The notes beneath the pieces were generated by a model. The model ran no database searches, was not told the DNA's origin, and saw only the letters and a program-made list of their open reading frames with translations. Position numbers and translations under genes: made by a program. From the NCBI GenBank assembly GCA_040391865.1, contig JBEBWZ010000082.1:1-15277 (forward strand): DNA of 15,277 nt. The letters run 5' to 3'. The DNA comes from Solimonas sp040391865 (lineage in GTDB: Bacteria > Pseudomonadota > Gammaproteobacteria > Nevskiales > Nevskiaceae). Shown one piece after another: positions 6,479 through 14,200 of the stretch (its first letter is position 1; the number at the start of each line of letters is the position of its first letter).

Positions 6479-9400
6479 ATGAACCGCATCTACAAGATCA
6501 TCTGGAACCGCGCGTTGGGCCGCGTGGTGGTGGCTTCCGAGCTGGCGCGGGGCCATGCCGGCGGGAGCGGCGGCTCATCCGGAGGCGAGATGGCACCGGT
6601 GCTGGGTGCGCCGTGGCCGAGGGTCACGGTCTGGGCGGTGGCCTTGCACCTGGCGTTCCCGCTGATGGGCTATGCGCCGCAGGCATACGCGGAGGCCTGT
6701 GCCATGTCCAGCATCGTAACGGTGGGGGTAGTAACCCCCACTGCGGGCAGCAGCGGCACGGGCACGGATTCGCTGGCCTGCGGCACCAACAACCACGCAT
6801 CCGGCGTGGAAAGCAACGCGGTTGGATTCTGGAATTACGCATTTGATGAAAGAAGCAATGCGTTCGGAGCGAACAACCGCGCGCACGGCGAGTTCAGCAA
6901 TGCGTTCGGGAGCCATAACCAGGTCGACGCAGCCTACGGCAGCGCCTTCGGCTTCGCGAATTACGCGCTGACCCACGGCACGGCGGTCGGCAGTGGCAAC
7001 ACTTCGTACGGCTTGTACGCCAGTGCGCTGGGGGGCCTGAATCTGGCGGAGAAAGACTTCAGCAATGCGATCGGCACCGGCAACGTGGCAGCGGGCTTGG
7101 GAAGCAATGCGCTGGGTACGGCCAGCACCGCAGAAGGGGACTTTTCACTGGCGATCGGCAGTGGCGACGTCACCATAACGAGCGATGGCGTCATGGAAAC
7201 TGCCAATGGTGCGACCGTCGCCGCCGGTGCCACCAGCGGCATCGCCATCGGCCGCAATGCCGCCGTGGCGGCAACCGGCGTCGATGCAATTGCCATGGGT
7301 TCCGCCAGCGCTGCCAGCGGCGTCGCCAGCACGGCGGTCGGTGCGGAGACCGAGGCCAGCGGCAATTACAGCGTCGCCGTGGGTTCCAACAACACTGCGA
7401 CCGGCGGCACGGCAGCCTACGAGTCCAGCGTGGCGATGGGTTCGTTCAACGCCGCCAACGGTTTGTCGAGTGTCGCGGTGGGCGGGCTCAACACGGTGGA
7501 TGGCCGCGGCAGCGTCGCGCTCGGCGCGACCAACCGGGCGACGGGCGATTTCGCCGTCGCCGTCGGCAGCGGCAACAACGCCGAGAGCGACGCCAGCGTG
7601 GCGCTGGGCTCGGGCAATCAGGTGGCTGGCCTTTTGGGCGTCGGCGTCGGCCTCGACAACATCGCCGAGGGCCGCAGCAGCGTGGCCGTGGGCATGTGCG
7701 CGCAGGCGCTGGCGGATGGCTCGCTCGCCATCGGCACCAATGACGAGGACGCCACCGGAGACGGCGGCCCGGTCGTCACGGCCGGCGCGGATCGCGGCAC
7801 CGCCATCGGCACCGGCGCGTCCGTGCTCGCGGCGGGCGTCGATGCGATCGCCTTCGGCACCGGCGCCACGGCGGGCGGAGCCAACGGCATCGCCATCGGC
7901 CGCAACGCCAGCGTGGCGGCGGCGGGCGTGGACAGCATCGCCTTCGGCAGCAATGCGAGCGCGACGGCAACCGGCAGCGTCGCCCTCGGCAGCGGCAACG
8001 TGGCTTCAGCTCAGTTCAGCACCGCGGTCGGCGCCCACAGCACGGCCGGCGCGGATTATTCGTGGGCGATCGGCAATGCGCCTGACTTGGCCAGCGGCGC
8101 CCGCGTGGAGGCGGGCGCGACCCGCGCCATCGCCATCGGCCTCGATGCCAATGTGGCCGCGGCAGGCATCAACGCCATAGCCATCGGCGTGACCACGTCG
8201 GCGACGGCTCAGGGCAGCACCGCGGTGGGTTCAGGCAGCCTGGCCAGCGGCCTGTTCAGCAGCGCGTTCGGGTCGGCGAACTTGGCGTCCGGCGAGGGCA
8301 GCAGCGCCATCGGCTTCGTGAACGACGCAGTAGGCGAGAGCAGCAGCGCGTTCGGCCACGGAAACATCGCCAGCGGTCTGCGCAGCACGGCAATGGGTTC
8401 GGCCAGCAGGGCGCGTGCCGACTTCTCGCTGGCCATCGGCAATTCGACCGATGCGGCCACCGGTGCGCGCGTCGCGGCCGGCGCCACCAACGGCATCGCC
8501 ATTGGTCGCAATGCCGCGGTCGAGGCGGCCGGCGTGGACGCCATCGCTTTCGGCAGCAATACGTCGGCCACGGCAGCCGGCAGCGTGGCGCTGGGCTTCG
8601 GCTCGGTGGCGTCGCAGGCGAACACAGTATCGGTGGGCGCGGCAGGCAGCGAACGCCGCATCGTCAACGTCGCCGATGCCGTGGACGACACCGACGCGAT
8701 GAACCTGGGCCAGCTCAACGACGCGATTGCGGGCGTTGGCGGTGGCGGCGCGCTGTCGGTGCTGTACGACGACGACACGAAGGATGTCATCAGCCTGCAA
8801 GGCGCGGGCGGCACGGTGATCGGCAACCTTGCCGACGGCGAGGTGTCGGCGACCAGCAGCGAAGCCGTCAATGGCGCGCAGTTGTTCGCGACCAACGAGA
8901 ACGTGGCGCAGAACACCAGCGACATCGGGGCGCTGGACACGCGGGTGACGGATGCCGAAACCGGCATCGGCGATCTCGACACACGCGTGACGGATGCCGA
9001 AATCGATCTCGCCGCGCTGAACGTGCAGGCGAGCGGTTTCGACGCCGGCTTCGCCGGCGTGGCCGCGGCCCTCGGCGGCGGTGCGGGCTGGAGCGGCGGC
9101 GCGTGGAGCGCGCCGAACTACGTGATCCAGGGCGGCAGCCACGACAACGTCGGCGACGCACTGGCAGCGGTGGACAACGCGCTGACGAATCTCGACACCC
9201 GCGTCGGCGATCTCGAAGCGCTGCCGCCGGGCGGCGGCGCGCCGGGACTGTCGGCCTACGAGATTGCCGTCAACACCGGTTTTGTCGGGACCGAGACCGA
9301 ATGGCTGGCCTCGTTGGTGGGCGCGCAGGGGCCGGCCGGGATGGACGGGGCGGACGGACCGGCGGGCCCGCAGGGGCCGCAAGGCGAGCCAGGACCGGCG

Positions 9401-10468
9401 GGTCCGGAAGGCCCGACCGGTCCACAAGGCCCTGAAGGCCCGAGCGGCCCGGTCGGTCCGGAAGGCCCACAAGGCCCGAGCGGTCCTGAAGGCGCCGAAG
9501 GTCCCGAGGGTCCGGAAGGTCCTGAAGGCCCCACCGGCCCGCAAGGTCCGCAAGGCGAGCAGGGCGCGCAAGGACCTGCCGGTCCGCAGGGACCGCAGGG
9601 TCCGCAAGGAACCCAGGGCCCGCAGGGCGAACAGGGTCCAGTCGGCCCGCAAGGCCCGGCTGGTGCGGATGGCCAGAGCGCCTACCAGATCGCCGTCGCC
9701 AACGGCTTCGAGGGTACGGAAGCACAATGGATTCGCAGCACGTCCGGCTGCGGTCTGGGCGTGCAGGACACGGCGATCCAGTGCGGACCGGGCGCAGAAG
9801 CGCAGTCCGACGGCAGTGTTGCGATCGGTGCCAATGCGATTGCCGCTTCGTCGGTCGCGGTCGGTGCCGGTTCGCAGGCGCTGGGCGCCAACACCACGGC
9901 GCTGGGCGACAACGCCGTGGCGTCGGGCAACTTCGCGGTCGCGGTCGGCAACGAGGCGCGGGCGACGGCGGACAACAGCGTCGCGCTCGGCAACGGCTCG
10001 GTGGCGGACGAAGCCGACACCGTGTCGGTCGGCAGCGCCGGCAACGAGCGCCGGGTCACGAATGTCGCCGCCGGTACCCAGGACACCGACGCGGTGAATC
10101 TCAACCAGATGCTCACCGGTGATCAGCAGACGCTGGATGCGGCGCGCACCTACACCGATGAGCGCTTCGACGAGCTGAGCGGCGCGATCAACGAGATCGG
10201 TGTCGGCGTCGGCCGCGAGGTGGATCGGCTCGATACACGCATCGACCGCGTCGGCGCAATGAGCGCGGCAATGGCGCAGGTCAGCGGCGCGGCGGCGGCG
10301 AACCGCAAGGACAGCGTCGTGTCCGCCGGCGTCGGCACCTACCGCGGCGAGAGCGCGATCGCCCTTGGCCTGATGGGGCGCGCGTCCGACCGGCTGGTGT
10401 TCACGACCAGCGCATCGTGGTCAGGCGACGACGGCTCGGTCGGCGCCGGCGTGTCATTCGGATGGTGA
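6479..10468 (+). CDS. Trimeric autotransporter adhesin (type Vc, YadA-like) with embedded collagen domain, complete (adhesin 1)
   Basis: This 1329-aa surface adhesin is predicted to trimerise and export itself through its own C-terminal barrel. Residues 1-26 are an ESPR extension (MNRIYKIIWNRALG, then ASELARG). A glycine linker and hydrophobic core end at AYA near residue 71. Residues 97-714 are YadA-head repeats of about 14 residues (S-A-x-G patterns). A neck follows (715-749, TVSVGAAGSERRIVNVAD and NLGQLN). The stalk (763-922) has a NGAQLFATNEN motif, coiled coil and an NVGDALAAVD segment. SAYEIAVNTGF introduces 39 unbroken Gly-X-Y triplets (948-1064). A related SAYQIAVANGF motif, a second short head (1103-1180), another neck and a YadA anchor (about 1257-1329, ending SFGW) complete it. 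The start at 6479 was chosen because the ESPR begins there after AAGGGG; an ATG 22 codons upstream is rejected. Ligand unknown. Confidence 0.97.
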   Translation: MNRIYKIIWNRALGRVVVASELARGHAGGSGGSSGGEMAPVLGAPWPRVTVWAVALHLAFPLMGYAPQAYAEACAMSSIVTVGVVTPTAGSSGTGTDSLACGTNNHASGVESNAVGFWNYAFDERSNAFGANNRAHGEFSNAFGSHNQVDAAYGSAFGFANYALTHGTAVGSGNTSYGLYASALGGLNLAEKDFSNAIGTGNVAAGLGSNALGTASTAEGDFSLAIGSGDVTITSDGVMETANGATVAAGATSGIAIGRNAAVAATGVDAIAMGSASAASGVASTAVGAETEASGNYSVAVGSNNTATGGTAAYESSVAMGSFNAANGLSSVAVGGLNTVDGRGSVALGATNRATGDFAVAVGSGNNAESDASVALGSGNQVAGLLGVGVGLDNIAEGRSSVAVGMCAQALADGSLAIGTNDEDATGDGGPVVTAGADRGTAIGTGASVLAAGVDAIAFGTGATAGGANGIAIGRNASVAAAGVDSIAFGSNASATATGSVALGSGNVASAQFSTAVGAHSTAGADYSWAIGNAPDLASGARVEAGATRAIAIGLDANVAAAGINAIAIGVTTSATAQGSTAVGSGSLASGLFSSAFGSANLASGEGSSAIGFVNDAVGESSSAFGHGNIASGLRSTAMGSASRARADFSLAIGNSTDAATGARVAAGATNGIAIGRNAAVEAAGVDAIAFGSNTSATAAGSVALGFGSVASQANTVSVGAAGSERRIVNVADAVDDTDAMNLGQLNDAIAGVGGGGALSVLYDDDTKDVISLQGAGGTVIGNLADGEVSATSSEAVNGAQLFATNENVAQNTSDIGALDTRVTDAETGIGDLDTRVTDAEIDLAALNVQASGFDAGFAGVAAALGGGAGWSGGAWSAPNYVIQGGSHDNVGDALAAVDNALTNLDTRVGDLEALPPGGGAPGLSAYEIAVNTGFVGTETEWLASLVGAQGPAGMDGADGPAGPQGPQGEPGPAGPEGPTGPQGPEGPSGPVGPEGPQGPSGPEGAEGPEGPEGPEGPTGPQGPQGEQGAQGPAGPQGPQGPQGTQGPQGEQGPVGPQGPAGADGQSAYQIAVANGFEGTEAQWIRSTSGCGLGVQDTAIQCGPGAEAQSDGSVAIGANAIAASSVAVGAGSQALGANTTALGDNAVASGNFAVAVGNEARATADNSVALGNGSVADEADTVSVGSAGNERRVTNVAAGTQDTDAVNLNQMLTGDQQTLDAARTYTDERFDELSGAINEIGVGVGREVDRLDTRIDRVGAMSAAMAQVSGAAAANRKDSVVSAGVGTYRGESAIALGLMGRASDRLVFTTSASWSGDDGSVGAGVSFGW
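9320..9670 (+). repeat. Collagen-like Gly-X-Y tract of adhesin 1 (39 triplets)
   Basis: All 39 consecutive triplets begin with Gly, mostly GPQ, GPE and GPA (residues 948-1064). Charged residues are 11 Glu and 3 Asp, with no Lys or Arg. The tract is flanked on both sides by a related motif, SAYEIAVNTGF and SAYQIAVANGF. In a collagen triple helix this length would span roughly 33 nm (0.286 nm per residue, general knowledge). A trimeric autotransporter already supplies the three chains a collagen helix needs. Confidence 0.95.
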
Positions 10469-10488
10469 GGCGAAACGGGGATCAGCTC

Positions 10489-10968
10489 ATGAACAGAAAC
10501 CTGACGATGAAGAAAACCAGTGCGCCACTGCTCGCGATCGCTGCGCTGCTGTTGTGGCTGATGTCGCTGCCGGTCCAAGCCCAGGCGCAGACGCTGAAGA
10601 CGGAAAGCGACGTGCAGAAGTTCACCGTGCGCGTGATGAGCGCGGTGGGACGCGGCGATCTGCAGGCTGCGTACACCGCGCTGAAGAACTACGCCGTACT
10701 GCCGGGCGCCGAGATCGACGCCGGTCTGCAGCAGTCACAGGCCCAGCGCGATCAGCCGGCGTTCACCGAGCGCTACGGCAAGACCGACGGCTATGACCTG
10801 ATCGGCAAGCGCAAGCTCGGCAGCTCGATGCTGCGCTACGCCTACATCGAAAAGACCGAGCGTCATCCCTTGCCGTGGGTGTTCCATTTCTACCTGAGCC
10901 CCAAGGGCTGGGTGCTCAACGAGTTCGGCTGGGATGGAAACGCGGCGGCGCTGTACCTGGCCGAGTGA
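10489..10968 (+). CDS. Small secreted protein of unknown function downstream of adhesin 1
   Basis: This 159-aa protein has a clear Sec signal peptide: a charged start, the hydrophobic run LLAIAALLLWLMSLPV, and AQA cleavage near residue 33. The mature part has no Cys, no lipobox and no later membrane segment, so a soluble periplasmic or secreted protein is expected. Recognisable stretches are SDVQKFTVRVMSAVGRGDLQ, FTERYGKTDGYDLIGKRKLG and a C-terminal run of aromatic strands (PWVFHFYLSPKGWVLNEFGW). This is vaguely like small alpha+beta NTF2/DUF4019-type domains, but I do not recognise the family. It starts 20 bases after the adhesin stop, with GGGG eight bases before the ATG, so it is very probably co-transcribed. 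By analogy with TpgA beside Ata and SadB beside SadA, a periplasmic helper for adhesin export or stability is plausible. An ATG at 10507 is an alternative start. Confidence 0.8.
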   Translation: MNRNLTMKKTSAPLLAIAALLLWLMSLPVQAQAQTLKTESDVQKFTVRVMSAVGRGDLQAAYTALKNYAVLPGAEIDAGLQQSQAQRDQPAFTERYGKTDGYDLIGKRKLGSSMLRYAYIEKTERHPLPWVFHFYLSPKGWVLNEFGWDGNAAALYLAE

Positions 10969-11033
10969 GCGCCTGGCAGCGTCTCTGTGTGGTGTCCGCA
11001 AGGCGGCTCCCCGGCGTCTCATGCAAACAGCCC

Positions 11034-11119
11034 GTAGCCCGGTTCCGCGCAGCGGAGCCGGGAGAGCACCCCTGCGTAACGGCGCTTCCCGGCTTCGCCT
11101 GAAGGCGAAACCGGGCTAC
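11034..11119. repeat. BIME-like element made of two inverted REP hairpins
   Basis: The outer ends GTAGCCCGGTT (11034-11044) and AACCGGGCTAC (11109-11119) are perfect 11-base inverted repeats. Each half is itself a hairpin. The left half has TCCGC/GCGGA around GCA with CCCGG/CCGGG below it. The right half has TTCGCC/GGCGAA around TGAA with CCCGG/CCGGG below it. Such GTAGCCCGG-type palindromic units are familiar dispersed intergenic repeats of GC-rich proteobacteria. The copy number in this genome cannot be seen here. Confidence 0.75.
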
Positions 11120-11161
11120 ATGCTGCAGCGCTTTACCTGACGGACTGAGACAAGAACTCCG

Positions 11162-11193
11162 ACCAAAGTCCTAGTCCTACTCACGGATACCGG
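11162..11193 (+). promoter_or_regulatory. Conserved 32-base upstream element, copy 2 (adhesin 2)
   Basis: This is the second copy of the element at 6392-6423, with two substitutions. The centre reads GTCCTAGTCCTAC, a tandem GTCCTA pair that also forms the dyad TAG-TC-CTA. It ends 56 bases before the adhesin 2 ATG. Downstream both leaders keep a CTTGC...CGC segment and a GAACGCA stretch leading into the ribosome-binding site, while the rest has diverged. Confidence 0.6.
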
Positions 11194-11249
11194 AGCGGCG
11201 GTCTTGCTGGCGAAATCTTGCCTATCCGCCACGAACGCAGGAACCCGTC

Positions 11250-14200
11250 ATGAACCGCATTTACAAACTGGTCTGGAACCGCCGCATCAACGCGCCGGTA
11301 GTGGCCTCGGAGCTGGCGACGGGACACGCCGTCGGCGGCGTGCGTGATGATCGCCCCTCACCGCAAGCCTCACCCCGCACGCGGGGAGAAGAGGGTGGCG
11401 CGCAGCGCCGGATGAGGGGCGGCTGCGCGGCCTGGACGCTGGCCCTGCACGCCGCGCTGCTGCTGAGCTTCGCGCCGCACGTCGCCGCCGATGAATGCCG
11501 GCTCAATGACAGCGGCGGCAACGGCGGCAGCAATGGCTCGGGTGCCGACTCGCTGGCCTGCGGCACAAACAACACCGCCAGCGGTGCCGCCTTCAGTACC
11601 GCTGTGGGTTACAACAATAGGGCAGACCAGTCGTCGGATACGGCAGTCGGTACCGGCAATCACGCCTCGGGCGGGAATTCCACAGCCATCGGCCGAGCGA
11701 ATCAGGCCTCTGCCGTTGAGGCTACCGCGATCGGTGGAGTCAATACCGCGAGCGGGATGTTAAGTACGGCCGTTGGCTACAGCAACACCGCCAGCGGGCA
11801 GAATGGCGCGGCCTTCGGCACCGGCAACGTCGCCAGCGGTTTCAGTTCAACGGCGCTCGGTCGGGGCAACGTCGCGTCGGGCAACAACGCCAACGGCATC
11901 GGTACCGGCAACAACGCCACCGGCTCGCAGAGTACCGCCATCGGCGTGGTGTCGACCGCCGCCGCCCAGTGGTCACTGGCCATCGGCAACTCGGACGACC
12001 CTGCGACTGGCGCACGCGTTGCGCCCGGCGCCACCAGCGGCATCGCCATCGGCCGCAACGCGAGCGTCGCGGCGGCGGGTGTCAACGCGATGGCCATCGG
12101 CGTGAGTGCAGCCGCGGCGGGCGCCGGCGCGATCGCAGTCGGAACCGGGGCTCAGGCCACCGGCACCCGATCCAGCGCAGTGGGTTTTACCAACATAGCT
12201 CAGGGCGGCGACAGCAGTGCGGTGGGTTTTGGCAACCGAGCTTCCGGTGGTTCCAGCAGTGCGCTGGGTACTGTGAACCTGGCTTCCGGTACTGCCAGCA
12301 GTGCGGTGGGGTATAGCAACACGGCTTCCGCTGATAACAGCGTTGCAGTGGGCTTTCAGAACAATAATGTGTCTGGTATCGCTTCAACTGCCGGTCAGTA
12401 CAGCAGTGCGCTGGGTGTTCGGAATAGGGCTTCCGCCAATTTCAGCAGTGCGCTGGGTGTTGAGAATACGTCTTCCGGTGTTGGCAGTAGTGCGCTGGGT
12501 TATGTCAATACCGCGTCCGGCATTCATAGCAGTGCGGTGGGTTTTGGCAACGAGGCTGTGGGCGGGTCCAGCAGTGCGTTCGGACGGGACAATTCCGCCT
12601 ACAGCGAGAACAGCACGGCGGTCGGCGCGCTCAATGTCGCAAACGCCCTGCGCAGCAGCGCCATCGGCCATGGCAACGTAACCTCGGGCACGGACAGCCT
12701 TGCGCTGGGCGTCAGCAATGCGGCAGACGGCGATCGCAGCTCGGCGATGGGCTTCAGCAACGCGGCCATCGGGGTTGGCAGCTCGGCGATCGGTGCGATG
12801 AGCACGGCAACGGCCGACCAGTCGCTGGCGATCGGCAGCAGCGCGACCGATTCGCTGGCGGGCGCGCGCGTGGACGCCGGCGCGACGCGCGGCATCGCCA
12901 TCGGCAACAACGCGCACGTGGCGCAGAACGCGGTGAACGGCATCGCCTTCGGCACCAATACGACGGCTTCGGCGGCCTCGACCACGGCGGTCGGCGTGAA
13001 CAGCACGGCGGCCGGCGCCGGCAGCAGCGCCCTGGGCAGTGGCAACACGGCCTCGGGCACCACCAGCCAGGCCGTCGGCAGCAACAACCAGGCGACGGCA
13101 CAGGGTGCCAGCGCCTTCGGACGCGGCAACGTGGCTTCAGCTCAGTTCAGCACCGCATTGGGTGCGGCCAACAACGTGAGCGGCGTGCGCGGCATGGCGC
13201 TCGGCGTGCGGTCCACGGCGGAGGCGAATTACTCGCTGGCGCTCGGCGCCGCCCCCGACAGCGAATCAGGCGCACGCGTCATCGCCGGCGCGACCAACGG
13301 CATCGCGATCGGTCGCAGTGCCGCGGTCGAGGCGGCGGGCGTGGACAGCATCGCCTTCGGCACCAATGCGTCGGCGACGGCGGCAGGCAGCGTGGCGCTC
13401 GGCCTGGGCGCGGTGGCGGACGTGGCGAACACCGTGTCGGTGGGTTCTTCGACCAATCAGCGGCGCGTCGTCAACGTCGCAGCGGGCACCGCGACCACCG
13501 ACGCGGTGAACCTGGGCCAGCTCAACGCGGCGATCGCCGCGGTCGAAGCCGGCGAGGGATTGTGCGCGGAAGGTGCCGGCATCGAGTCGCTGCAATGCGG
13601 TACCAACAGCCTCGCCAACGGCGAACAGAGCGCGGCGCTGGGTCACGGCAACACCGCGAATGGTGACCAGAGCAGCGCGCTCGGCCGGTTCAATGTCGCA
13701 GACGGCGCCTACAGCAACGCGTTCGGGTCGGGGAACCAGGCGGTCGGGAGCCAAAGCAGCGCCTTCGGCGCGGGGAACGAGGCGCAGGGGGGGGGAAGCA
13801 GCGCGTTCGGCCTCGGAAACAGCGCGAGCGGTCTGCGCAGCACGGCAATGGGTGCTTACAGCACCGCGGCGGCGATGGACTCGCTGGCCATCGGCGGCAG
13901 CAATATGGGCAACTCGTCCGGCGGCGCGCGCGTCGCGGCCGGTGCCACCAACGGCATCGCCATTGGCGTCGACGCCAGCGTGGCGGCAGCGGGTGTGAAC
14001 GCGATTGCCTTCGGCAGCAATACGTCGGCCACGGCAGCCGGCAGCGTCGCGCTGGGTCAGGGCGCGGTGGCGGACGTGGCGAACACGGTGTCGGTGGGTT
14101 CGGCGACGAACCAGCGGCGCATCGTCAACGTCGCGGCGGGCGACATCAGCGCGAGCAGCACCGACGCCATCAACGGCAGCCAGTTGTACGGTGCGTCGCT

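Larger units (their letters stand above)
10969..11249. other. Intergenic region between the small secreted protein gene and adhesin 2
   Basis: This 281-base spacer contains a two-hairpin BIME-like repeat (11034-11119), the second copy of the 32-base adhesin element (11162-11193) and the adhesin 2 leader with SD AGGA (11239-11242). No gene is supported. The repeat may also end or stabilise the upstream transcript, although no U-run follows it. Confidence 0.7.

Noticed and set aside
8231..9727. 498-codon minus-strand frame across adhesin 1
   Set aside because: It is Arg/Ala/His-rich antisense of the repeat-containing adhesin, with no domain, signal peptide or ribosome-binding site.
11034..11119. 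Rho-independent terminator
   Set aside because: Strong hairpins are present, but no U-run follows on either strand; the two-fold inverted REP layout explains them better.
11580..14060. Regular short repeats resembling a CRISPR array
   Set aside because: The 42-base periodicity is the 14-codon YadA-head repeat. Units are degenerate, in frame, and lack unique spacers between identical repeats.
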